From an uncultured Gemmatimonadota bacterium (GTDB lineage Bacteria; Gemmatimonadota; Gemmatimonadetes; Gemmatimonadales; Gemmatimonadaceae): DNA of 64,000 nt. The translations under genes and the position numbers were made by a program. This document shows, piece by piece, positions 1-7,635 of the stretch. The notes beneath the pieces were generated by a model that was given only the letters and a program-made list of their open reading frames with translations, was not told the origin of the DNA and searched no databases. Within the stretch, counting starts at the first letter, position 1. Each line of letters opens with the position of its first letter. Location of the stretch: assembly GCA_902825965.1 (NCBI GenBank), contig CADEDA010000003.1, positions 93,149 through 157,148 of the forward strand, read 5' to 3'.

Positions 1-900
1 ATGGATCGCCGTACCCGAGCCATAGTTCACGCCGAACCCGATCACCGGCCAGCCGTAGTTCTTGCCGGCCTGCGTGAGGTTGAGCTCGTCGCCGCCCTGC
101 GGGCCGTGCTCGTCCGTCCACACGGCATTGGTGCTGGGATGGATCGCGATGCCCTGCACGCTGCGGTGCCCGTAGCTCCAGATCTCCGGCAGCGCCCCGG
201 CGGTGCTGAGGAACGGATTGTCGCTCGGCACGCTGCCGTCGTCCTTCAGGCGCACCACCTTGCCGTGGTGCGTGGTGAGGTCCTGCGCCGGATGCTTCTC
301 GAGGTCACCCGTGGACGGCACCTGACGGTCGCCGAGCGTGATGAACAGGAAGCCCTCCTTGTCGAACGCCATGCGCGAGCCGTAGTGGCCGCGCCCCGTG
401 GACCACATCTTCGCCTCGAAGATCTCCTTCACGTCCGTGAGGCGGTCGTTCTCGAGCTTCGCGCGCACCACCGCCGTGGTGCTCTGCGTGCCGTCGGCGT
501 TGGGCTTGGAGAACGAGAGGTAGATGAAGCGATTGCTCGCGAACTGCGGATGCGGGATCACATCGAGCAACCCGCCCTGGCCGGCGGCGCGCACGGCCGG
601 GACACCGGCGACCGGCGTCGGCAGCAGCTTGCCGCCGCGTACGATGCGCAGGGCCCCGCCGCGTTCGGTGACGAGCAGGTCCCCGTTCGGCAGGAACGAC
701 ATGCCCCACGGGCTCGTGAGGCCCTGGGTGACGGTGACGACGCGGAAGTCATGCATGGCGCTGCGCTGCACGGCATCCGGCATGGCACCCTGCGTAGCGC
801 CCTGCGTAGCGCCCTGCGCGGCGAGCGGGCGAGCGACAGGAGCGGAGGCCGCGACCAGCGCCGTGACGGCGAGCAGCGCGGCAGGAGAACGGACGTTCAT
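1..900 (-). CDS. PQQ-dependent sugar (glucose/sorbosone-type) dehydrogenase, C-terminus cut by window edge
   Basis: The minus strand reads open from an ATG at 900 to the window edge, giving the first 300 residues. An N-terminal signal peptide is followed by a short Gln-Gly-Ala-Thr repeat, then a six-bladed quinoprotein beta-propeller. Family signatures are SPWGMSFLPNGDLLVTERGG near residue 60, GQGGLLDVIPHPQF, a TLGD motif near residue 188, GHRSVQGIAIHP, and the block DEHGPQGGDELN followed by YGWPVIGFGVNYG. The family oxidises aldose-type sugars in the periplasm with PQQ. The substrate cannot be read from sequence. The gene is divergent from the M20 gene at 1008, with about 107 bases between them for both promoters. 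Confidence 0.9.
   Translation of the reverse strand, partial: MNVRSPAALLAVTALVAASAPVARPLAAQGATQGATQGAMPDAVQRSAMHDFRVVTVTQGLTSPWGMSFLPNGDLLVTERGGALRIVRGGKLLPTPVAGVPAVRAAGQGGLLDVIPHPQFASNRFIYLSFSKPNADGTQSTTAVVRAKLENDRLTDVKEIFEAKMWSTGRGHYGSRMAFDKEGFLFITLGDRQVPSTGDLEKHPAQDLTTHHGKVVRLKDDGSVPSDNPFLSTAGALPEIWSYGHRSVQGIAIHPSTNAVWTDEHGPQGGDELNLTQAGKNYGWPVIGFGVNYGSGTAIH
788..818. repeat. 12-bp tandem repeat in the start of the sugar dehydrogenase gene
   Basis: The unit ccctgcgtagcg occurs at 788-799 and 800-811, with a 7-base partial copy at 812-818. It encodes the Gln-Gly-Ala-Thr repeats just after the signal peptide. The length is a multiple of three, so copy-number change would keep the frame. Confidence 0.8.
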
Positions 901-1007
901 GGGAAACCTTGGGGAGAGGTGAACACCACAACTATGTAGAAGTTGGCCGGGATGCTGCGTTCGGCGCAAATTGCTCACCACATCCTGACCGGACCACGCA
1001 CCGCACC

Positions 1008-2315
1008 ATGCCCACGCTCCCACTCGCCGCACTCGCCGCCGCCCTGATCCTCGTCGCGCCCACGGCGCGTGCCCAGCGTCCGGACGCCCTGCTCGCCGAG
1101 ATCGATCGACGCAACGAGCAGATCACGCAGAAGGTCATTGCGTGGCGCCACGACATCCACCGGAACCCCGAGCTCTCGTTCCAGGAGACGCGGACGGCGG
1201 CGTTGGTCGCCACGCACCTGCGGAGCCTGGGGCTGGAGGTCCGCACCGGCGTGGGCGGCAACGGCGTCGTGGGCGTGCTGCGCGGTGGGCGCCCCGGGCC
1301 CGTGGTCGCGCTGCGCGCCGACATGGACGCGTTGCCGGTGACGGAACTGGCCGACGTGCCGTTCAAGAGCACCGTCCGCACGGTCTACAACGGCGCCGAG
1401 ACCGGTGTCATGCACGCCTGCGGGCACGACATGCATGTCGCGATCCTGATGGGCACCGCCGAGGTGCTCGCGGGCATGCGCGAACGGATCCCCGGCACGG
1501 TGAAGTTCGTGTTCCAGCCCGCGGAGGAAGGCTCGCCGGTGGGCGGCGCGGGGCCGATGATCCGCGACGGCGTGCTCGAGTCGCCGGCCGTGGATGCGAT
1601 CTTCGCGCTGCACGTCGGTCCGGGGCCGCTGGGGAGCGTGGACTATCGGGGAGGGCCGACGCAGGCGAGCACCGACAACTTCCGCATCGTCGTTCGCGGC
1701 AAGCAGACGCACGGCGCGATGCCGGCCGGCGGCGTGGACCCGCTCGTGGTCGGCGCGCAGATCCTGCTCGGGTTGCAGACGATCGTCAGCCGCCAAGTGG
1801 ACCTCGCCACGGCGCCGCTGGTGGTCACGGTGGGGGCGTTCCACGGCGGACTGCGCGAGAACATCATCCCCGACACAGCGGTCATGATCGGTACCATCCG
1901 GGCACTCAGCCCGACCATGCGCACGGACGTGCACGCGCGATTGCGGCGCACGGCGGAGCACATCGCGGCGGCGGCCGGCGCCACGGCCGAGGTCACGATC
2001 GTCGAAGGGTATCCCGTGACGGTGAATGACGTAGGCCTCGCCGAGTTCATCGGGCCCGTGCTGCGTCGCGTGGTCGGGGCGGACAAGGTCGGCATCGCCG
2101 AGCCCTCGATGCCGGCCGAGGACTTCTCGCGCTTCCAGGAGAAGGTGCCCGGGTTGATGTTCGGCCTGAGCGTCACGCCGCCGGGATTGGACCCCAGCAG
2201 GGTCGCGGGCAATCACTCGCCGTTGTTCCAGGGGGATGACGCCGCGCTCGGCATCGGCGTGCGCCTGATGGCGAACGTCGCGATCGAATACCTGCGCTCG
2301 GGGAAGACGCCATGA
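1008..2315 (+). CDS. Exported M20-family amidohydrolase (hippurate / N-acyl-amino-acid hydrolase type)
   Basis: The 435-residue protein has a signal peptide (cleavage near residue 22, TARA-Q) and the full M20D core. It shows RADMDALPVTE near residues 104-114, HACGHDMH at 136-143 with the metal-binding Cys138 and His140, Glu173-Glu174 in QPAEEGSPVGG, a central dimerisation domain (QTHGAMPAGGVDP), and a C-terminal metal ligand region (SMPAEDFSRF, NHSPLF). The family removes acyl groups from N-acyl amino acids using two metal ions. The start at 1008 is chosen because the signal peptide begins there; longer upstream reading adds only a non-secretory stretch. It overlaps the next gene by ATGA. Confidence 0.9.
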   Translation: MPTLPLAALAAALILVAPTARAQRPDALLAEIDRRNEQITQKVIAWRHDIHRNPELSFQETRTAALVATHLRSLGLEVRTGVGGNGVVGVLRGGRPGPVVALRADMDALPVTELADVPFKSTVRTVYNGAETGVMHACGHDMHVAILMGTAEVLAGMRERIPGTVKFVFQPAEEGSPVGGAGPMIRDGVLESPAVDAIFALHVGPGPLGSVDYRGGPTQASTDNFRIVVRGKQTHGAMPAGGVDPLVVGAQILLGLQTIVSRQVDLATAPLVVTVGAFHGGLRENIIPDTAVMIGTIRALSPTMRTDVHARLRRTAEHIAAAAGATAEVTIVEGYPVTVNDVGLAEFIGPVLRRVVGADKVGIAEPSMPAEDFSRFQEKVPGLMFGLSVTPPGLDPSRVAGNHSPLFQGDDAALGIGVRLMANVAIEYLRSGKTP

Positions 2316-3214
2316 GCTTCACGTACACACACACGTGGACCTTCGACGCGACGCGGGACGCGCTCTTCGCGGCGCTGCTCGATGCCGCGCAACTGCAGCG
2401 CTGGTTCGCCGAGTCGGTGCGGATCGACCCGCGGGTGGGCGGGACCTACCACTTCTGGGGCCGGCACACGCTCGGCGCGCCGAGCGAGGCGGAGGCGGGG
2501 CAACGCATCCTCGCACTCGAGCCGCCCGAGCGACTGCTGTTCACCTGGCGCCTCCTCGGAGTGGACACGCAGGTGGAGATGGTCCTCGGCAACTCGCCCA
2601 AGGGTGCGACGCTGGCGCTCACCCACAGCGTACCCGCATCGCTGGGCCAGCCGCGGGAGCGCGAGCTCATCGACGACCACTGGCGCTTCCACCTGGGCAA
2701 CCTGGCGATGCACTTGGCCGGCGGGGACGGCATCGTGCGACCGGACTTCACCGATCCCCAGCCGGACGTGCGGCTATCGGTGGAGGTGGACGCACCGGTG
2801 GCGGTCGTGTGGCGCACACTCACCGATCCGGCGCAGGTGGGCAAGTGGTTCGGGTCGTCGAAGGTGCGGATCGACCTGCGCCCTGGCGGCGCGTACGAGG
2901 TGATCTGGGAGTACAAGGTCGACGGTCGCGACGTGATCGGCGGCACCACGCGTATCCTCGAGCTCGAGCACGAGCGACAGCTCACACTCGATTGGCGCGA
3001 GTGGCGCGGCGACTCCACAATGCCACCGCAGTTCATCCGCTTCACGCTCGAACCCCGGACGGCCTCGACCACGCTACACTTCGTGCACGGTGGCTTCACG
3101 CGCACGGCGGATCTCTCCGATTTCCCGTTCGGCTGGGCGTACTTCCTCGGGGCACTGCGCACCATGGCCGGTCCGCCTCCCCCCTCGGGTTCACGCGCGA
3201 CTGGACACGGGTGA
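2312..3214 (+). CDS. Two-domain SRPBCC (AHSA1-like) protein
   Basis: The 300-residue cytoplasmic protein consists of two consecutive AHSA1/START-type domains, about residues 3-135 and 150-285. Each begins with the usual pattern of a hydrophobic ligand-cavity protein: FDATRDALFAALLDAAQLQRWF in the first, and VDAPVAVVWRTLTDPAQVGKWFG in the second. The family binds small hydrophobic ligands or acts as a co-chaperone-like fold; a specific role cannot be given. Its ATGA overlap with the M20 hydrolase suggests co-translation. Fused double AHSA1 domains are less common than single ones such as the protein at 48781. Confidence 0.82.
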   Translation: MSFTYTHTWTFDATRDALFAALLDAAQLQRWFAESVRIDPRVGGTYHFWGRHTLGAPSEAEAGQRILALEPPERLLFTWRLLGVDTQVEMVLGNSPKGATLALTHSVPASLGQPRERELIDDHWRFHLGNLAMHLAGGDGIVRPDFTDPQPDVRLSVEVDAPVAVVWRTLTDPAQVGKWFGSSKVRIDLRPGGAYEVIWEYKVDGRDVIGGTTRILELEHERQLTLDWREWRGDSTMPPQFIRFTLEPRTASTTLHFVHGGFTRTADLSDFPFGWAYFLGALRTMAGPPPPSGSRATGHG

Positions 3215-3317
3215 ATGCGGCTCGCCACGACGCTGCCGCTGTACGGTCCCGGACGCGACATCGTCAGGGGTAGTCGGCGGAGGAGACGCCGTTCGTGCTG
3301 GGGGGTGCGTGAAGGGC

Positions 3318-4682
3318 ATGCGAAGTCGAAGCGGCCGATGGGGAGTAGTCCTCCTGGCGCTGACGCTGCTGGGCGCGCGTACGGTCTTGGCTCAGGCGGC
3401 GAGCATTCCGCTCAGCGACGCCCGCGCGGCCTTCGCGTTGGCCGAGCGTCTGGCGGGCCTCGACGCCGACCAGCTGTGGGGTCGTTCGCTCTATGGGCCG
3501 ACACTGTTCGTGCACCCCGAGAGCCGCCAAGTCGTCGCGAACGCGCGCGATGCCGAGGGTCGCCTCCGGGCGCAGGACGGTCTGTTCGTCGGGACGCTCG
3601 ATTCGTCCGTCGCGATCGCCAACACCAGCGTGCATTGGGCGGGGACGGACTGGACCATGCTGACCTGGCCGCTGCCCCAGGATCGGTATGCGCGTGGTCG
3701 GTTGCTCATGCATGAGAGCTTCCATCGCGTGCAGCCGGCACTCGGCATCCCGCTGGCCAGCCCCGTCACGCCGCATCTCGATTCGGCGGAGGCCCGCCGC
3801 TTGCTCCGCCTCGAATGGCGCGCATTGCGCGAGGCGCTCATTCACACCGGTGCGGCTCGTGCCGCAGCCGTCGCGGACGCGCTCCGATTCCGACGGGAAC
3901 GGCACAGCCGGTTTCCTGAGGGGGCTCGGGCCGAACGCGCCCTCGAACTCAACGAGGGCCTGGCGGAGTATACCGGCATCCGACTGTCGGGCTGGCCCGC
4001 ATCGATCTGGGCTGATCGCGCCGCCGTGCGTCTCGAGTCTGAGGAGCGGGAGCCGGGCGTCCGAACGTTCGCCTACGCCGCGGGCGCCGCTTGGGCACTG
4101 CTGCTGGACGCCTACGATCTCGACTGGCGCACACGCCTGAGCGCCGAAGCCGATCTTGCGGCGTTGCTCGCCGCGCGTCTCGACCCGAAGCGAGACGGGC
4201 ACGCCGACGTGGTGTCACTCGATGATCGTGCCTCCCACTATGACGATGCGCTCGTCCGCGCCGATGAAGCGCGCCGCGAGTCCGCGCGGCGAGAGACACT
4301 CGCCCGGCTCCGCCGTCGTTTCGTCGATGGCCCCGTGCTCCGGCTGCCGCTCAGCGATGCGTTCAGCTACGCGTTCGGAATGCGCGGGAACGAGACGCTT
4401 GCCGGCGAGGGAAGTATCCTCGGGTCGGCATCCCTGCACGACTCGTGGGGCGCGCTCGAGGTCCGCGGCGGCGTCCTGCTGGTGCGTGACGCGCGCGGCG
4501 TGCCCATCGAGGCCCGCGTCAGTCTCGTCGATGCGGCGGCCGTCGACTGGCGTACACTGACGGCTCCACTGCGGACATCCGCCACCGCGACGACCGAGGC
4601 ATGGGCGCTCACCCTCGCGCCCGGCTGGGTCGTGCAGGATGGCGAGCGCGCCGGTGACCGCAGGCTGCGCCGGACTCCATGA
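3318..4682 (+). CDS. Exported protein with HEXXH zinc-peptidase motif
   Basis: The 454-residue protein has a signal peptide (LLALTLLGARTVLAQA). I cannot assign a named family, but residues 132-136 read HESFH, a zinc-metallopeptidase HEXXH motif, and residues 212-218 read NEGLAEY. The latter could supply the third, glutamate ligand of a gluzincin-type site 77 residues downstream. The C-terminal 100 residues look beta-rich (VRGGVLLVRDARGVPIEARVSLVD). The start at 3318 sits directly before the signal peptide; a GTG three codons upstream is possible. The peptidase activity is inference from the motif pair; the periplasmic or extracellular location is well supported. Confidence 0.75.
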   Translation: MRSRSGRWGVVLLALTLLGARTVLAQAASIPLSDARAAFALAERLAGLDADQLWGRSLYGPTLFVHPESRQVVANARDAEGRLRAQDGLFVGTLDSSVAIANTSVHWAGTDWTMLTWPLPQDRYARGRLLMHESFHRVQPALGIPLASPVTPHLDSAEARRLLRLEWRALREALIHTGAARAAAVADALRFRRERHSRFPEGARAERALELNEGLAEYTGIRLSGWPASIWADRAAVRLESEEREPGVRTFAYAAGAAWALLLDAYDLDWRTRLSAEADLAALLAARLDPKRDGHADVVSLDDRASHYDDALVRADEARRESARRETLARLRRRFVDGPVLRLPLSDAFSYAFGMRGNETLAGEGSILGSASLHDSWGALEVRGGVLLVRDARGVPIEARVSLVDAAAVDWRTLTAPLRTSATATTEAWALTLAPGWVVQDGERAGDRRLRRTP

Positions 4683-4733
4683 GGGAATGCCCACCGCTCT
4701 GGTGAGTCGGCCGATCCCGCGTAGTTTCTCCCC

Positions 4734-6926
4734 ATGCTTCGACGTCACGCATTGGGGTGGATGCTGTTGTGCGGTCTCGCCCCCTCGCTCTCTGCGCAGG
4801 GTGCCGACCATCGCAACGTCGACGCGCTGCCTAGTGCTCGCGCCACCGCTTCCCGCATCCGCCTCGACGGCGTGCTCGACGAGCCCGACTGGGCACTGGC
4901 CGACTCGATCACGGACTTCCACCAGAAGGAACCGGTGGAGGGCGGCACGCCGAGCGAACGCACCGTCGTGCGGCTCCTCGCCACGCCGGCGGGACTCGCG
5001 ATCGGCTGGTGGAACTACGACCGCCACGTCGACGCCCGCGTGCGCACACAGCTCCGTCGCGACGCCACGCTGCGCTCGGACGACTACGTGAGCCTGATGA
5101 TCGACGGGCTCTCCGACCAGCGCAGCGCGTTCTACTTCCGCACCAACTCCAATGGCGCGCTGTGGGACGGTGAGCACGTCAACATCGAGAACGGGAACGA
5201 GGAGTGGGACGGCATCTGGGATGCGCGGACGTCGGTCTCCGCCGACGGCTGGTTCGTCGAGATGCTGATCCCCTGGGCGACGCTGCGCTACCGGCGCGAC
5301 GTGGCGTCCATGGGCATGAACTTCCGGCGATTCCTGCCGCGCACCAACGAGGAGATCCTCTGGCGCGCGTGGAAGCGGACGCAGGGTCTTCGATTCCTCG
5401 AGGAAGAGGGCATCGTCAATGGCTTCCGCGACCTGCCGCCCCGCGCGCGGGCGGAGTTCCGCCCGTACCTGCTGGCCGAGGCGGCGGCGCCGGAGCGTGC
5501 CTACCAGCCCAACGGCGATTCCGACGTGCTGAGCGCAGCCCGTGGCGACGCCGCGGTGGGGCTCGACGTGAAGCTGCCCGTGACGCCGACGTTGACCGCG
5601 GATCTCACCGCATTCCCCGACTTCGCGCAGGCCGAGGTCGATCGCCAGGTGGTGAACCTCTCGCGCTTCCCGCTGTTCTTCCCCGAGCAGCGCCCGTTCT
5701 TCACCGAAGGGGCGTCGATCTTCCACTTCGGGCGGCTCGAGCAGGCCCAGCTGTTCTACTCGCGCCGCATCGGTCTGGGGCGCGACGGCACTCCCGTGGA
5801 AATCCCCGTCGGTGCGCGTATGCAGGGGCGCGCGGGGGCGTACCAGCTCGGGTTCCTCGCCGTGCGCACCGGTGATGAGGAACAGGCCACCGACCTCGTG
5901 GCGCGGGTGCGCCGCGACGTGCTCGGCCGCGGCTTCGTCGGAGCCATGAGCAGCTTCAGCGACAGCCGCGCGCGGCCGGGGTCGCTGGCCGGTGGCCTCG
6001 ACTTCGAGATCCCCTTCATCCTCGGCGACCGAGACAATCTCGCGTTCCTCGGCAACGCGGCCTGGAGTCGCGACAGCGTCGGCGGGGCGACCGGGGCGCA
6101 CTACCGTTTCGTCGTGGACTACCCCAACGACCACGCCGACATCGTGGCGCGGTTCGATCGCGTCGACGCCGCGTACGATCCCGCACTCGGGTTCGTGTCG
6201 CAGCGCGGCATCCAGCGCGTCAGCGGTGCGACGCGCATCACGCCGCGTCCAGCGCGCACGTCGCGCATCCGGCGCTGGGAGTTCGACCTGCTCACCTACG
6301 ACGTCGTATGGGACCTCGACGGACGGCTCGACAACGCCGCCTACACCGTGCGCCCGTTCGGCGCGCAGTTCCAGACCGGCGATCGCGTCGAGGTGAACCT
6401 GATCCGGCGCGAGGACCGACCGAGCAGCGACTTCGACATCGTGCCCGGCTCCACGATCACGGCCGGCGACTACGCCTGGAACCGCGCGCAGCTGCGCTAT
6501 GTGGGCGCGAACGTGCGGCGCTTCGTGCTGGAAGCGAGTGCGGAAGCCGGCGAGTTCTACGATGGCGATCGACGCGATGCCTCGCTCGGGATGCTGCTGC
6601 GCTTGCAGCCACACCTCGAGCTGCGCCTCGACGCCATCCGCAACGATGTGCGGTTGCCCGCGACGGCGTTCGTGGTGAACACGCTGCGCTTCCGCGGCGA
6701 CTACGCGTTCACGCCGCGTCTCACCGCGACCATGTTCGCGCAGATGGACGATCAGTCGGATCGGGCCGCGCTCAATGCGCGCCTCCGCTGGACCACCTCG
6801 CCGGGCAGCGACCTGTATGTCGTGTGGAACTCCGCCTGGCCGTTGGGCCTCGACCGGGGCATCCCCTGGGAGCGCCCCATCCGCGGTGGCCTCGTCGCGA
6901 AATACGTGCGATTCTTCCGGATGTGA
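4734..6926 (+). CDS. DUF5916-type outer-membrane protein with CBM9/DOMON-like N-terminal domain
   Basis: The 730-residue protein has a signal peptide (LLCGLAPSLSAQG). About residues 35-225 resemble the CBM9/DOMON-like sugar- or haem-binding fold found ahead of DUF5916 (IRLDGVLDEPDWALADSI, then DDYVSLMIDGLSDQRSAFYF and SADGWFVEMLIPWATLRY). The rest matches the DUF5916 barrel pattern: NLSRFPLFFPEQRPFFTEGA, alternating aromatic beta strands, and a final strand ending in Phe-Phe-Arg-Met, typical of an outer-membrane beta signal. The function of DUF5916 is unknown; transport or binding of glycans is often guessed. The stop overlaps the GTG start of the next gene by four bases. Confidence 0.85.
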   Translation: MLRRHALGWMLLCGLAPSLSAQGADHRNVDALPSARATASRIRLDGVLDEPDWALADSITDFHQKEPVEGGTPSERTVVRLLATPAGLAIGWWNYDRHVDARVRTQLRRDATLRSDDYVSLMIDGLSDQRSAFYFRTNSNGALWDGEHVNIENGNEEWDGIWDARTSVSADGWFVEMLIPWATLRYRRDVASMGMNFRRFLPRTNEEILWRAWKRTQGLRFLEEEGIVNGFRDLPPRARAEFRPYLLAEAAAPERAYQPNGDSDVLSAARGDAAVGLDVKLPVTPTLTADLTAFPDFAQAEVDRQVVNLSRFPLFFPEQRPFFTEGASIFHFGRLEQAQLFYSRRIGLGRDGTPVEIPVGARMQGRAGAYQLGFLAVRTGDEEQATDLVARVRRDVLGRGFVGAMSSFSDSRARPGSLAGGLDFEIPFILGDRDNLAFLGNAAWSRDSVGGATGAHYRFVVDYPNDHADIVARFDRVDAAYDPALGFVSQRGIQRVSGATRITPRPARTSRIRRWEFDLLTYDVVWDLDGRLDNAAYTVRPFGAQFQTGDRVEVNLIRREDRPSSDFDIVPGSTITAGDYAWNRAQLRYVGANVRRFVLEASAEAGEFYDGDRRDASLGMLLRLQPHLELRLDAIRNDVRLPATAFVVNTLRFRGDYAFTPRLTATMFAQMDDQSDRAALNARLRWTTSPGSDLYVVWNSAWPLGLDRGIPWERPIRGGLVAKYVRFFRM

Positions 6927-7573
6927 ACCGTTTCCGCGGCTGGATCGAGAACGGACTGGCCGGCGCCTTCGTGACCGGGGGCGCCGCTCTGGTGGTGATC
7001 ATCTTCACCGGCGGACTCGGCGGCCTGGAGCTCGGGGTGTTCGGCGTGGTGGCCGCGGTGCTGCTCGCGGCCGTGTTCGGCGCCGTCGTGCAGGGCAGCG
7101 TGGTCCGCGCCGGCGCTGCGACCGCCCAGACGGTGGTGCAGCCGTCGGGCGACACGACCAAGTACACGCCGACGTTCTCGCACATCGAGGCCCTCGAGAT
7201 CCGCGGCGACCTGGCGGGCGCCGAGCGGGCCTGGGCGCGCGCCTGCGAAGAACACCCGACCCGGGCGCTCGTGTGGATCAAGGCGGCCGACTTCCATCTT
7301 CGATTGCGGCGCGATGCGGCCGCAGCGCTGCCGATGTATCGCGCCGCGCGCGACTTCCCGTCGACCTCGCCGGACGCTGCGCGCTACGCGAGCCAGAAGA
7401 TCATCGACATCCTGCTCGGCCAGGGCGGTGACGCCGCGCTCGCGGACGAAGGCAAGGCCATGGGAGAGCTACGACGGCTGATCGAGCGGTTCCCCGGCAC
7501 GCGCGAGGCCGAGGCGGCGCGCGAGAGTCTGGCGCGCCTCAAGGGGGAGCGGCACGGCGGCGAGTCGCGGTGA
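6923..7573 (+). CDS. Membrane-anchored TPR-like protein
   Basis: The 216-residue protein starts with GTG in a GTGA overlap with the DUF5916 gene. Two hydrophobic helices (about residues 11-30 and 36-57) anchor it in the membrane. From about residue 80 the sequence is alpha-helical with tetratricopeptide-like spacing: IEALEIRGDLAGAERAWARA, then AADFHLRLRRDAAAALPMYRAA and LRRLIERFPGTREAEAARESLARL. TPR segments mediate protein-protein contacts, so it may organise a complex with the upstream outer-membrane protein. That partnership is inferred only from the tight coupling. No enzymatic motif is visible. Confidence 0.75.
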   Translation: MNRFRGWIENGLAGAFVTGGAALVVIIFTGGLGGLELGVFGVVAAVLLAAVFGAVVQGSVVRAGAATAQTVVQPSGDTTKYTPTFSHIEALEIRGDLAGAERAWARACEEHPTRALVWIKAADFHLRLRRDAAAALPMYRAARDFPSTSPDAARYASQKIIDILLGQGGDAALADEGKAMGELRRLIERFPGTREAEAARESLARLKGERHGGESR

Positions 7574-7579
7574 AGCCAC

Positions 7580-7610
7580 GCGGGGGCTGCGACCGAGTCG
7601 CAGCCCCCGC
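7580..7610. terminator. Hairpin between convergent genes
   Basis: A perfect 14-bp stem (gcgggggctgcgac at 7580-7593, its complement at 7597-7610) closes a 3-base loop. It lies 7 bases after the stop of the TPR gene and 26 bases before the stop of the convergent DUF3300 gene. It probably works as a bidirectional terminator, although no clear U-tract follows on either side. Confidence 0.65.
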
Positions 7611-7635
7611 GGTCCCGCGTGATCGCCGTGCGGCG

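Noticed and set aside
4215..6614. 799-codon minus-strand open frame under the DUF5916 gene
   Set aside because: The plus strand encodes a clear signal peptide and barrel; the minus frame shows no motif and an Arg/His/Val-biased composition.
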